A stretch of DNA of 64,000 bases from Faecalibacterium sp963615155 (GCA_963615155.1 CAVEGP010000002.1:1-64000), one strand, 5' to 3'. Shown: positions 1-9,131, counted from the first letter of the stretch. A program made the numbers and translations. Notes: generated by a model not told the origin, from the letters alone.

Positions 1-75
1 ATTTCCGGTCGGTTGCTCGAGTCACATTTCAGTACTTCCAATTTGGAATCGCTTAAAATTTCCAGCGAAATGCTC

Positions 76-104
76 TTGCTTTTTTTCAGGATCGTTGTTA
101 TTAT
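76..104 (+). promoter_or_regulatory. Possible promoter upstream of pflB
   Basis: A -35 hexamer TTGCTT (76-81), a 17-base spacer and a -10 hexamer TATTAT (99-104) fit a housekeeping sigma promoter. It would give a leader of about 140 bases before pflB that contains the hairpin at 168-191. Purely sequence-based; the true start site is unknown. Confidence 0.35.
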
Positions 105-167
105 AGGTTCAGGCTGCCGGGCACAGCTGCGATCACTGCGCCGGACAGTTAGTCCGAACTCCCCCCC

Positions 168-191
168 GAAAGCCGCATCTGGCGGTTTTTT
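168..191 (+). terminator. Hairpin with U-run in the pflB leader
   Basis: AAAGCCGC pairs with GCGGTTTT around a five-base loop and runs into six T. It lies 59 bases before the pflB start codon and just after a seven-C tract. It may end an upstream transcript or act as an attenuator in the pflB leader. The 1-167 stretch contains no gene I can support. Confidence 0.5.
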
Positions 192-249
192 ATAGACAAA
201 GTAGTTAGGCGATTCTAACTCAGAGATGGAAGGAACAAGGAGGTTCCCA

Positions 250-2502
250 ATGATTAACTTTGAACAGTGGGAAGGCTTTGAAGGCCGCATCTGGAAAGAG
301 GAAGTCAATGTTCGTGACTTCATCCAGAAGAACTACACCCCGTATGACAGCGACGAGTCTTTCCTCGCCGGTCCGACCGAGGCTACCAATAAGCTGTGGG
401 GCGCACTGCAGAAGCTCCAGAAGGCAGAGCGTGCCAAGGGCGGCGTGCTGGATATGGAGACCGAGGTCGTCAGCAGTCTGACCGCTTATGGCCCGGGCTA
501 TATTGATGAAAACCTGAAGGATCTTGAGCAAATCGTTGGTCTTCAGACCGACAAGCCCCTGAAGCGTGCGTTCATGCCCTATGGCGGCATCAAGATGGCA
601 GAGCAGGCCTGCACCACCTATGGCTATGAGCCGAGCGCAGAGCTGCACAAGATCTTCACGGATTACACCCGCACCCACAATCAGGCTGTCTTTGACGCTT
701 ACACCCCCGAGATGAAGAAGGCTCGTCACACCCACATCATCACTGGTCTGCCCGACACCTACGGTCGCGGTCGTATCGTCGGCGATTACCGCCGTGTGGC
801 TCTGTACGGCATCGACGCTCTGATCCAGTTCAAGCAGGAGGACTTCGCCAACTGCGGTGATGGCACCATGACCGATGACGTCATCCGTCTGCGTGAGGAG
901 ATCGCGCGCCAGATCAATGCTCTGAAGGGCATGAAGAAGATGGCTGAGGCTTACGGCTATGACATCTCTCAGCCTGCTAAGAACGCAAAGGAAGCCTGCC
1001 AGTGGCTCTACTTCGGCTATCTGGCTGCCATCAAGACCCAGAATGGCGCGGCAATGAGCGTTGGTCGTATCTCCACCTTCCTGGATATCTATATCCAGCG
1101 TGATCTGGATAACGGCACTCTGACCGAGTCTCAGGCTCAGGAGCTGATCGACCACATGGTCATGAAGTTCCGTATGGTCAAGTTTGCCCGTATCCCCAGC
1201 TACAACCAGCTGTTCTCCGGCGACCCTGTCTGGGCAACACTGGAGGTCGGCGGCATCGGCATGGATGGTCGCAGCATGGTCACCAAGAACTGCTATCGCT
1301 TCCTGCACACTCTAGAGAACATGGGTCCCGCACCCGAGCCGAACCTGACCGTTCTGTACTCCTCCGCTCTGCCTGAGAACTTCAAGAAGTACGCCGCCAA
1401 GGTCTCCATCAACACCAGCTCTGTCCAGTATGAGAACGATGACGTGATGAAGCCTGTCTGGGGCGACGACTACTCCATCTGCTGCTGCGTTTCCGCAACC
1501 CAGACCGGCAAGGAGATGCAGTTCTTCGGCGCACGCGCAAACCTCGCAAAGTGCCTGCTGTACGCCATCAACGGCGGCGTGGACGAGAAGAGCCACGAGC
1601 AGTGCGGCCCGAACTACGCCCCCATCACCAGCGAGTACCTGAACTATGACGAAGTTCTGCCCAAGTATGTCCAGATGCTGGATTGGCTGGCGGGTCTGTA
1701 CGTCAACGTGCTGAACCTGATCCAGTATATGCACGACAAGTATTACTACGAAGAAGCCGAGATGGCTCTCATCGACACCGATGTCCGCCGCACCTTTGCG
1801 ACCGGTATCGCAGGCTTCTCTCATGTCATCGACTCCCTGAGCGCGATCAAGTACGCAAAGGTCAAGGTCGTCCGTGACGAGACCGGTCTGGCCACCGGCT
1901 TCGAGATCGAGGGCGACTTCCCGAAATATGGCAACGATGACGACCGTGCCGACGAGATCGGCGTCTGGCTACTGCGCACCTTCCTTGAGATGATCAAGAA
2001 GCGTCACACCTACCGCAACTCCGAGGCTACCACCTCCATCCTCACAATCACCTCCAACGTCGTCTACGGCAAGTACACCGGTGCTCTGCCCGATGGTCGT
2101 GCTGCCTTCACTCCGTTCGCTCCCGGCGCAAACCCGAGCTACGGCGCAGAGCAGAACGGTCTGCTGGCATCCCTGAACTCCGTCGCAAAGCTGCCCTATC
2201 ACTGGGCACTGGACGGCATCTCCAACACCCAGACCATCAACCCCGACGCTCTGGGTCACAGCGAGGGCGAGCGTGTCGAGAATCTGGTTCAGGTCATGGA
2301 CGGCTACTTCGATCAGGGCGCACATCACCTGAACGTCAACGTCTTCGGCAAGGAGAAGCTCATCGACGCAATGGAGCATCCCGAGAAGGAAGAGTACGCA
2401 AACTTCACCATCCGTGTCTCCGGCTACGCGGTCAAGTTCATCGACCTGACCCGTGAGCAGCAGATGGACGTTATCTCCCGCACCTGCCATGCAGCTCTCT
2501 GA
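250..2502 (+). CDS. pflB: Formate C-acetyltransferase (pyruvate formate-lyase)
   Basis: This cytosolic glycyl-radical enzyme converts pyruvate and CoA to acetyl-CoA and formate, the main anaerobic route out of pyruvate. The 750-residue length suits the family. The active-site cysteines lie in the segment DDYSICCCVS at Cys411-413, followed by MQFFGARANLAK. The radical-bearing glycine is Gly725 in RVSGYAV, 25 residues from the C-terminus. I chose ATG 250 over the in-frame ATG at 226 because AAGGAGG at 237-243 sits at ideal distance from 250. pflA overlaps the 3' end by 14 bases, so the two are co-translated. The triple Cys is one more than the usual Cys-Cys pair. Identification is secure. Confidence 0.97.
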   Translation: MINFEQWEGFEGRIWKEEVNVRDFIQKNYTPYDSDESFLAGPTEATNKLWGALQKLQKAERAKGGVLDMETEVVSSLTAYGPGYIDENLKDLEQIVGLQTDKPLKRAFMPYGGIKMAEQACTTYGYEPSAELHKIFTDYTRTHNQAVFDAYTPEMKKARHTHIITGLPDTYGRGRIVGDYRRVALYGIDALIQFKQEDFANCGDGTMTDDVIRLREEIARQINALKGMKKMAEAYGYDISQPAKNAKEACQWLYFGYLAAIKTQNGAAMSVGRISTFLDIYIQRDLDNGTLTESQAQELIDHMVMKFRMVKFARIPSYNQLFSGDPVWATLEVGGIGMDGRSMVTKNCYRFLHTLENMGPAPEPNLTVLYSSALPENFKKYAAKVSINTSSVQYENDDVMKPVWGDDYSICCCVSATQTGKEMQFFGARANLAKCLLYAINGGVDEKSHEQCGPNYAPITSEYLNYDEVLPKYVQMLDWLAGLYVNVLNLIQYMHDKYYYEEAEMALIDTDVRRTFATGIAGFSHVIDSLSAIKYAKVKVVRDETGLATGFEIEGDFPKYGNDDDRADEIGVWLLRTFLEMIKKRHTYRNSEATTSILTITSNVVYGKYTGALPDGRAAFTPFAPGANPSYGAEQNGLLASLNSVAKLPYHWALDGISNTQTINPDALGHSEGERVENLVQVMDGYFDQGAHHLNVNVFGKEKLIDAMEHPEKEEYANFTIRVSGYAVKFIDLTREQQMDVISRTCHAAL

Positions 2503-3238
2503 TCCCATCGGATACGTCCATTCGCTTGAGTCCTTCGGCTCAGTGGATGGGCCGGGCGTCCGGTTCGTGGTGTTTTTGCAGGGATGCGCACTGCGGTGTA
2601 AATACTGCCACAACCCCGAGACATGGGCGACCGATTGCGGCGAGCAGTGGACAGCGGAGCAGCTGTTCCAGAAGGTCTACCGCTACCGCAATTACTGGGG
2701 CAAAAAGGGCGGCATCACCGTCAGCGGCGGCGAGCCGCTCCGTCAGATGGAATTTCTGACAAAGTTCTTCACGCTGGCGCGCAAAAAAGGCGTCCACACC
2801 GCGCTCGATACGGCCGGTCAGCCGTTTCGGACAGACCCGGAGTATCTGTCCGAGTTCGACCGCCTGCTGGATGTTACCAGCCTCGTGATCCTTGACCTCA
2901 AGGAGATCGACCCGGAAAAGCACCGCCAGCTCACCGGACAGGACAACGCGAACATCCTTGCGATGGCGCAGCACATCTCCGATCGGAGCATTCCGCTCTG
3001 GATCCGTCATGTGCTCGTTCCCGGGCTGACCGACGACGAAGAGGGTCTGCGCAGGACCGCAGAGTTCATCTCGTCGCTCAAGACGGTCGAACGTGTGGAG
3101 GTTCTTCCCTACCACACACTCGGTCTGTTCAAGTGGCAAAAGCTGGGTATCACTTATCCGCTTCCGGACGCTGTCCCGCCCACGGCGGAACAGGTCAAAC
3201 GTGCGGAAGAGCTTCTGGAAGTCAGCAAATATCATTAA
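2489..3238 (+). CDS. pflA: Pyruvate formate-lyase activating enzyme
   Basis: A radical-SAM activase that installs the glycyl radical on PflB. With the start at ATG 2489 the protein is 249 residues, close to the 246 of the E. coli enzyme. The CX3CX2C cluster motif is Cys33, Cys37 and Cys40 (GCALRCKYCHNP), preceded by the family-typical GSVDGPGVRFVVFLQGC. ISVSGGEP-like sequence (ITVSGGEPL) is the SAM-binding element. The gene begins inside the last codons of pflB and ends before a strong terminator, so pflBA is a two-gene operon. An upstream in-frame start at 2453 would lie deeper in pflB and adds residues the family lacks. Confidence 0.95.
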   Translation: MQLSDPIGYVHSLESFGSVDGPGVRFVVFLQGCALRCKYCHNPETWATDCGEQWTAEQLFQKVYRYRNYWGKKGGITVSGGEPLRQMEFLTKFFTLARKKGVHTALDTAGQPFRTDPEYLSEFDRLLDVTSLVILDLKEIDPEKHRQLTGQDNANILAMAQHISDRSIPLWIRHVLVPGLTDDEEGLRRTAEFISSLKTVERVEVLPYHTLGLFKWQKLGITYPLPDAVPPTAEQVKRAEELLEVSKYH

Positions 3239-3243
3239 AAAAG

Positions 3244-3290
3244 CAGCGATACGATCTCACTCTGTGAATGAGCGATCGTATCGCTGTTTT
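3244..3290 (+). terminator. Rho-independent terminator of pflBA
   Basis: A perfect 13-bp stem (CAGCGATACGATC at 3244-3256 with its complement at 3274-3286) followed by TTTT, starting six bases after the pflA stop. Confidence 0.85.
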
Positions 3291-3307
3291 GCATTTCTCC
3301 CGATGCA

Positions 3308-3378
3308 AAAAACCGGACTCTGTTTTCCAGATCCACAGATCTGATGCCGTGGATCCAGACCGCAGAGTCCGGTCTGTT
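3308..3378 (-). terminator. Long hairpin terminator, dispersed family copy A
   Basis: ACCGGACTCTG (3312-3322) pairs with CAGAGTCCGGT (3363-3373), and an inner GATCCAC/GTGGATC stem extends it. On the minus strand it ends in six T, so it can terminate the surface-protein gene. Similar long hairpins occur at 29903-29976 and 45938-46010, with a more diverged one near 10448-10530. Confidence 0.7.
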
Positions 3379-3402
3379 ATGTTTTACACTCAATCCTGTC
3401 CT

Positions 3403-3460
3403 GCCTGCCAATGGCTCCCCTTCGGGAGAGCTGGCGAGCGTCAGCGAGACTGAGAGGGCT
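3403..3460. repeat. Dispersed palindromic element, copy 1
   Basis: Contains TGCCAATGGCTCCCC, then GGGAGAGCTGGCGAGCG and CGAGACTGAGAGGG, a pattern repeated at eight other places in the window. It abuts the stop codon of the surface-protein gene. Confidence 0.75.
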
Positions 3461-3461
3461 A

Positions 3462-6400
3462 TTACAGCTTCTTTGCCTGATAGACCGCCTTGAGCACATC
3501 GAGCTTGGAGACCGTCTCCCCGCCTTCTGCGGAGATAAGCTGCTTCTCGACCGCCCAGCGCACTGCCTTTTCGGTATCGGTCAGGACAACGCCTTCCGCA
3601 ACTGCGACTTCCGGCTTACCTGCGTTCTCCCACAGAGCCACCGCAAGCTGCTCACGGGTCTCTGGAATTTCCACGCCCTCGGGCAGAGCCGACTTGATGT
3701 AGTCCATCGCCACATTATAAGCGATCACACCCGTTGCCACACCACCGGCGACCAGAATTCCGCCTACGACCAGCGCACCTGCGCCGGAATCGTTATTGGC
3801 GGGATTTTCCGTGTTGGGCTTGTCGGTATCTGTTTTGTCTGCACTCGGCGTGTCAGTCTTGCCGCTGTCCGGCTTGTCCGTGCTCGGAGTGTCAGTCTTG
3901 CCACTGTCCGGCTTCTCCGTGCTCGGAGTGTCGGTCTTGCCGCTGTCCGTCTTGTCCGTACTCGGAGTATCGGTGCTGCCACTGTCCGGCTTCTCCGTGC
4001 TCGGAGTGTCGGTCTTGTCACTATCCGTCTTGTCCGTACTCGGAGTGTCAGTCTTGTCACTGTCCGTCTTGTCCGTACTCGGAGTGTCAGTCTTGTCACT
4101 GTCCGGCTTCTCCGTGCTCGGAGTGTCGGTCTTGTCACTATCCGTCTTGTCCGTACTCGGAGTGTCAGTCTTGTCACTGTCCGTCTTGTCCGTACTCGGA
4201 GTGTCAGTCTTGTCACTGTCCGGCTTCTCCGTGCTCGGAGTGTCGGTCTTGTCACTATCCGTCTTGTCCGTACTCGGAGTGTCAGTCTTGTCACTGTCCG
4301 TCTTGTCCGTACTCGGAGTGTCAGTCTTGTCACTGTCCGGCTTCTCCGTGCTCGGAGTGTCGGTCTTGTCACTATCCGTCTTGTCCGTACTCGGAGTGTC
4401 AGTCTTGTCACTGTCCGTCTTGTCCGTACTCGGAGTGTCAGTCTTGTCACTGTCCGGCTTCTCCGTGCTCGGAGTATCGGTCTTGCCGCTGTCCGGTTTC
4501 TCCGTCTCGCCCGGCTGTTCCTGCTTAATCTCTTCCACAGTCAGAGTCACATCCGAATCCATCGTGATCGTCACAGGGTTCGCAGCTGCATTTTCCAGCA
4601 TAACTCCGCCCCACTTCCAGCTGGTCAGGGTACCATTGTACTTCACTTCCACGCTGGACCCTTTCTTCACTGTAAGAGTTGTCAGAGCTTTACCGTTGAC
4701 GGTGCAGTCCGCGGGAACTGTCAGGGTCACAAGGTTGATTTCTTCGATAGTATTAACAGGTGCCTGAACAAACGTACCGCCAGTGATCAGCTTACTGCTG
4801 TTGTTCTCGACCTTACCAGTAAAATCACCGCCAGTAATCTGACCGTTACCGGTGTTCTTTACTTCGCCGGTAAAGCTGCCGTTTGCAATGATTCCTTCGC
4901 TGGCAACCGCACCGGTAAAGCTGCCGCCTGTAATTTCGCCGTCGCTGGCATTTTCCACCGTTCCGGCAAAGCTGCCGTCTACAATGGTGCTTTCGTTAGA
5001 AACCGTGCTCTCAGCAGTAAAGATGCCGCCTTTGATGATGCCGACATACTTCGGCTCACTACCGGTGCCGTTCTGCATCTCGATTTCGGAGTTATCCGCT
5101 TCCGTCATTGCCATAGCGACGGTTTCGCTCTGGCTCTCGCCCTCACTCAACTTCTGTGAGGTGGTGTTCTTTACTTCGTTTTCAAACACACCATCGTCTA
5201 TCTCGCCAACATTGGTAACTTTCTTTTTAAAATCGCCGCCTGTGATCTCTGCGTAGTTCTGAACTTCTGCCCAGAATGTGCCATCCGAGATTTCCGTCGT
5301 ATTGGTATAGGTGATTCCCATTTCGTCCAATGCTTCGCCAACGAATTCCTTCAGCGGTTTATTGGTGACAGTTTCCTTGAACTCGCCGCCCTTAATCATA
5401 CCAGCGTTAACGACCGCCCCATTGAATGTACCGCCGGAGATCAGACCCGGGCAATCTTTGACCACTGCATCTAACCCATCCCCCAAAATGCTAAGATTTT
5501 GTTCGGAATCAAACGTAACATTTGCATTCGAGACCAATGCATTAAAGTTGCCATCAAGAATCGTACCAGCAGTTGCGACGTTTCCATTGAAGGTACCATT
5601 CTCAATCGTGCCAAAGTTCATAACCCAGTAGCCATTTCCTTCATACTCGAAAACGCCATTTCGAATGATACTGCCCGGATAAGCAACGATCTGGCACTTT
5701 ACAGTACCATCCGTATCCAGCACAGCACCTTCTTTCAGAATCAGACCATATTCACCACCGGTCCAAATACGCTCCCAGTTCTTACCGCCTGCATGGGTCG
5801 GGTTGCCGTCTGCATCAAACTCCAAGATATTATCCTTATAGTTGATTTCCAGCGTAATATTCTTTGCAGGCATCGTAAACTCGATAGTCTTGGCGGTCGG
5901 GTCGGAAATGGTGATGCCATCGACTTCTTTCCAAGACTCAAAGTCCTCGTCATCTGCATCACGGGTCACTTTGATCTTCTGATTGTCGCCAACAATGTAT
6001 GCACCCATAGAGATTTCATCGTTGATGGTGCTGTTTCGCACAGTCAGCTTATAGGTATTCTCCGGCTTGTTTCCGTCCTGCGTGCCGATATCAGAAAACA
6101 CACCGCCCGTGATCGTGCCCTCAATGCGCTTATCTCCATCAGCCGATGAATATGTGTCGATATAATTGGATACGCCACCAGCAAATAGACCGTTGGTGAT
6201 CTTGCCGGCATTGTATACATGTTTTTTAAACGTACCCGCCGTGATCGTGCCATAGTTATCCACTAGGCAGTTCACCTCTACATCTTGGTTGAACTCGTAG
6301 CCTTCGTAGAGTGTCAGAGTCAGAGTGTAGCCATTATATTCCCACTTGCTGGTTTTATTGCCCTTTTTCGTCGGCTTACCATCTGCACCAAACTCCAGTG

Positions 6401-7280
6401 GCATCACTGTTTCGTTGATCGTCATGGTCATGTCTTTATCCGGAGTAAAGGTGACTGTCTTTTTGTCATCACTTTCCGTCCAGTTGACTTCCGGATCACC
6501 CTTCCAGCTGACAAAATTATCCTCGTCATCATCGTACACTACGGTAACTTCGCGATTGCCAGCAACACATACGACTCTGTAGTTTTCAGTTAGATTGTTA
6601 TTTTGGTATCTGGTGGTGATCACATCATTGATTTTCGCATCGACCGAGAATGTCAGCGTATGGACATTTTTCGGCACTTCCTGATTAGCCAAGCCAAAAA
6701 CGCAGTTTTCAACGGTAGAATCTTCAGCGACATGGAGTACTCCAATATCCGCATTTTTGATTGAACCCGAATTACTTACCCAATCATACGTTCCGCCATC
6801 GATCATGCCATAGTTTTGCATGCTATGAATTGTCACATTTCCTTCGATTTTACCGACGCCGCGAGAATTCGGCTCACCGCCGTTATACACATATTTTTCA
6901 AATGTACCGGCGTTGATGGTTCCCCAGTTCATAACATTGCACTTCACAACGATGTTGCGGTCAAATGTGTATCCCTTGTAAATGGTAAGCTGCATTTCAT
7001 TGAGACTATCGGCTTGATAGGTCCAACCCTCGCTTTCGCTGCCCCCACCAACAGGAATACCGTTGCTATCAAATTTCAGTGTTGACAATGTGTCGGCTTG
7101 CCCTACCGTCGAAGCATCCTGAGACTCCTCCGCCTGAGTTTCCACCACCGCAGAATTCCCCGCATTAGACGTTCCATCTGTGTCTACCGCAAACGCCGCC
7201 GTCGGGAAAGCCGACAGCACCATACTTGCGGCAAGAACTGAGCTGACGATCCGCAGACCCTGTTTTTTACGCAACCGCAT
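3462..7280 (-). CDS. Large secreted repeat protein, putative surface adhesin
   Basis: A 1272-residue protein of unknown exact function. Residues 1-32 form a signal peptide ending in FPTAAFA. Residues about 50-850 contain three larger repeats (each opening with LEFDADG or a variant and a lysine-rich WE/WTY strand) and then many short GTI..GTF..GV.N units typical of beta-solenoid surface proteins. About 925-1148 is a Thr/Pro/Asp/Lys stalk of 13-residue repeats (TDTPSTEKPDSDK and variants). Residues about 1168-1190 are a hydrophobic, membrane-spanning segment. The last 75 residues resemble an SLH-like module (REQLAVALWENAGKPE, EKAVRWAVEKQLIS), which recurs in the remnant at 29426-29860. No LPXTG motif is visible. 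Monocistronic. Its promoter carries a ten-G tract, suggesting phase variation. Adhesion is inference. Confidence 0.8.
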   Translation of the reverse strand: MRLRKKQGLRIVSSVLAASMVLSAFPTAAFAVDTDGTSNAGNSAVVETQAEESQDASTVGQADTLSTLKFDSNGIPVGGGSESEGWTYQADSLNEMQLTIYKGYTFDRNIVVKCNVMNWGTINAGTFEKYVYNGGEPNSRGVGKIEGNVTIHSMQNYGMIDGGTYDWVSNSGSIKNADIGVLHVAEDSTVENCVFGLANQEVPKNVHTLTFSVDAKINDVITTRYQNNNLTENYRVVCVAGNREVTVVYDDDEDNFVSWKGDPEVNWTESDDKKTVTFTPDKDMTMTINETVMPLEFGADGKPTKKGNKTSKWEYNGYTLTLTLYEGYEFNQDVEVNCLVDNYGTITAGTFKKHVYNAGKITNGLFAGGVSNYIDTYSSADGDKRIEGTITGGVFSDIGTQDGNKPENTYKLTVRNSTINDEISMGAYIVGDNQKIKVTRDADDEDFESWKEVDGITISDPTAKTIEFTMPAKNITLEINYKDNILEFDADGNPTHAGGKNWERIWTGGEYGLILKEGAVLDTDGTVKCQIVAYPGSIIRNGVFEYEGNGYWVMNFGTIENGTFNGNVATAGTILDGNFNALVSNANVTFDSEQNLSILGDGLDAVVKDCPGLISGGTFNGAVVNAGMIKGGEFKETVTNKPLKEFVGEALDEMGITYTNTTEISDGTFWAEVQNYAEITGGDFKKKVTNVGEIDDGVFENEVKNTTSQKLSEGESQSETVAMAMTEADNSEIEMQNGTGSEPKYVGIIKGGIFTAESTVSNESTIVDGSFAGTVENASDGEITGGSFTGAVASEGIIANGSFTGEVKNTGNGQITGGDFTGKVENNSSKLITGGTFVQAPVNTIEEINLVTLTVPADCTVNGKALTTLTVKKGSSVEVKYNGTLTSWKWGGVMLENAAANPVTITMDSDVTLTVEEIKQEQPGETEKPDSGKTDTPSTEKPDSDKTDTPSTDKTDSDKTDTPSTDKTDSDKTDTPSTEKPDSDKTDTPSTDKTDSDKTDTPSTDKTDSDKTDTPSTEKPDSDKTDTPSTDKTDSDKTDTPSTDKTDSDKTDTPSTEKPDSDKTDTPSTDKTDSDKTDTPSTDKTDSDKTDTPSTEKPDSGSTDTPSTDKTDSGKTDTPSTEKPDSGKTDTPSTDKPDSGKTDTPSADKTDTDKPNTENPANNDSGAGALVVGGILVAGGVATGVIAYNVAMDYIKSALPEGVEIPETREQLAVALWENAGKPEVAVAEGVVLTDTEKAVRWAVEKQLISAEGGETVSKLDVLKAVYQAKKL
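4008..4475 (-). repeat. Four tandem 117-bp repeats inside the surface-protein gene
   Basis: The 117-bp period was measured from identical CTATCC landmarks at 4021, 4138, 4255 and 4372. Each unit encodes three 13-residue stalk repeats and the copies are almost identical, so copy number probably varies by slippage or recombination and may be miscounted by short-read assembly. Confidence 0.9.
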
Positions 7281-7344
7281 TTTAAAATTCCTCTTTTCTG
7301 TTTTATTTTTTGGGACAAAATTGCAATAAAATACCCCATAATTT

Positions 7345-7374
7345 ATTATACCGCACCCCCCCCCCGCATTTCCA
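7345..7374 (-). promoter_or_regulatory. Surface-protein promoter with a G10 tract in the spacer
   Basis: On the minus strand a perfect -10 TATAAT (7345-7350) is preceded by GCGG, GT and a run of ten G (C at 7356-7365). The only -35 candidates are weak (GGAAAT or TGGAAA at 7368-7374), so the tract lies within the -35/-10 spacer. A change in tract length would change spacing. Confidence 0.6.
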
Positions 7375-7466
7375 TAGTTTTATCACATTTCTTTCAAATT
7401 TGTCAGTTCTGTCAAAAGTCGTTCTTTTTTATTGGAGAATGCGACAAAAATTATTTTTTTCAAAAC

Positions 7467-7507
7467 AAAAAAAGCCCACGCTGCGGCAAAGCAAAACGCA
7501 GCGTGGG
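7467..7507 (-). terminator. Terminator of uxuAB
   Basis: CCCACGCTGCG (7475-7485) pairs with CGCAGCGTGGG (7497-7507); the minus-strand transcript then runs into seven T. It lies 33 bases past the uxuB stop. Confidence 0.9.
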
Positions 7508-7539
7508 AACGTAGATAGTTAATTCAGAGTGTCAGCTTC

Positions 7540-9126
7540 TCAGCGGGCGACGGTGTACTTATGCAGGGTCTTGCGGACTGCGCCGTTGCCGGCATACAGC
7601 TCCTTGACCATGCCCTCGATCTTCTCGCCCAGACCAACCTTGTACAGGTCAACGCCGAACACATCGACACGGCTGTACAGTTTTTTCAGGCAGCTGAAGT
7701 CCTGCTCGCCCTCCTTGACTTCCAGCGGAGCGACGATCGCCTGCAGCTCTGCCAGCAGCGGGTCGGGAGAGATCTCAAACGGCTTGCCGTTGTCGTTCAC
7801 ACCCTTCAGGTAGCGGGCATAGCCAGCCAGAACCAGCGGAATGAGGATGAGGTTGGACTTATCCAGACCGCGTGCCTCATATGCCTTGATGGTCTCGCCG
7901 AAGCGGATCGCCAGCTTCTGAGAGGTATCGGTCGCAATGCGCTGGGGCGCGTCCGGCATGAACGGGTTGGGCAGACGGCGGTTGATGACGGCACCGATGA
8001 ACTCATAGGGGTTCAGAACGCCCGGATCAACGACAACGGGCATTGCCTCGATGTAACCGATCTTCTGGATGAAGGCACGCAGATCCTCGTCTGCCATCTC
8101 TGCGGAGATGAGGGTGTAATCCAGCATGCAGCCGTAGATGGACATTGCGGTGTGCAGCGGGTTCAGGCAGGTGCAGACCTTCATCTTCTCGATCTTATCG
8201 ACCGTCTCACGATCGCAGTAGAGAACACCGCCCAGCTCCAGCGGAGGACGACCATTGGTGTAGTGATCCTCGATGCACAGGTACTCAGTCTCCTCAGCGT
8301 TGACAAAGGGAGCGGTGAAGGTGTGCTTCTCGGTGACGATGGTGTAGTTGTCCTCAAAGCCATCCTCTTCCAGCATCTTCTGGACCTTTGCGTCCGGACG
8401 CGGGGTGATCTTGTCGATCATGCTCCACGGGAAGGTGACCTTGGTCTCGTCCTGAACGTAAGCGAGGAACTCTGCCGGAACAAGACCCTGCTCGACCCAC
8501 TTGGAAGCGTAGGTATGGACAGCGTTCTTGACCTTATCACCGTTGTGAGAGCAGTTGTCCATGCTCTGAACGGTCAGGGGCAGCTTGCCAGCCTTGAAAC
8601 GCTCGTACAGCAGAGCCGTGACCTTGCCCATTGCCAGAACGGGGGTCAGACCACGCTCAAGGTCCGCCGGAGCGACGCCATAGCCCTTCTCGGTGATGGT
8701 GAAGGAGATCATCTGTAGGCTGGGGTTCTGGAAGATCTCGACCAGACGTGCCCAGTCCTCGGTGAAGGAGGGATCAGCCTTCAGGCTCTCGGTGACGGAA
8801 GCGATGACCTTCTTCTCGATGTCACCGGTGGACTTCAGGCAGACCAGCAGGCTCATGTTATCGTAGGGACGATACGCCTTGTCGATAATCTCATAGTCAA
8901 AGCTCTCCGCCACGATGACGCCACGGTCATACTTGCCGCTGTTCAGAGCCTCGTTCAGGATCGCCGCCGGGAAAGCGCGGAAGATATTGCCTGCGCCAAA
9001 GTGGACCCAAGTCGGCTCGGCGTGGGTCTTTGCCTTGACAGCCTCAATGTCGAACTTGGGCAGCTCATAGCCCTTTTCTGCCCACTCAGCGGACAGGTTG
9101 CCATTCTTGATATCAGACAGCTTCAT
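7540..9126 (-). CDS. uxuB: D-mannonate oxidoreductase (fructuronate reductase)
   Basis: Reversibly reduces D-fructuronate to D-mannonate with NAD(H), the second step of glucuronate breakdown, in the cytosol. The 528-residue length and the sequence (VHFGAGNIFRAF nucleotide-binding segment near residue 45, VAESFDYEIIDKAYRPYDN, and the C-terminal mannitol-dehydrogenase-type domain with ALNPLH-like CLNPLHTAMS) match the long-chain polyol dehydrogenase family, UxuB branch. It begins five bases after the uxuA stop, so the two form an operon. uxaB at 18945 is a distant relative acting on tagaturonate. The assignment to UxuB rather than another polyol dehydrogenase rests on family likeness plus adjacency to uxuA. 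Confidence 0.92.
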   Translation of the reverse strand: MKLSDIKNGNLSAEWAEKGYELPKFDIEAVKAKTHAEPTWVHFGAGNIFRAFPAAILNEALNSGKYDRGVIVAESFDYEIIDKAYRPYDNMSLLVCLKSTGDIEKKVIASVTESLKADPSFTEDWARLVEIFQNPSLQMISFTITEKGYGVAPADLERGLTPVLAMGKVTALLYERFKAGKLPLTVQSMDNCSHNGDKVKNAVHTYASKWVEQGLVPAEFLAYVQDETKVTFPWSMIDKITPRPDAKVQKMLEEDGFEDNYTIVTEKHTFTAPFVNAEETEYLCIEDHYTNGRPPLELGGVLYCDRETVDKIEKMKVCTCLNPLHTAMSIYGCMLDYTLISAEMADEDLRAFIQKIGYIEAMPVVVDPGVLNPYEFIGAVINRRLPNPFMPDAPQRIATDTSQKLAIRFGETIKAYEARGLDKSNLILIPLVLAGYARYLKGVNDNGKPFEISPDPLLAELQAIVAPLEVKEGEQDFSCLKKLYSRVDVFGVDLYKVGLGEKIEGMVKELYAGNGAVRKTLHKYTVAR

Positions 9127-9131
9127 AATAC

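Noticed and set aside
13..195. Small frame before pflB
   Set aside because: It runs through the candidate promoter and terminator, has no ribosome site and no recognisable features.
3835..4505. Regular repeats resembling a CRISPR array
   Set aside because: The repeats are contiguous, in frame and encode the stalk; there are no unique spacers and no cas genes.
3411..5159. Long open frames on the plus strand across the adhesin stalk
   Set aside because: They are frame shadows of the 39-bp repeat unit, which has no stops in several frames; no ribosome site, no plausible protein.
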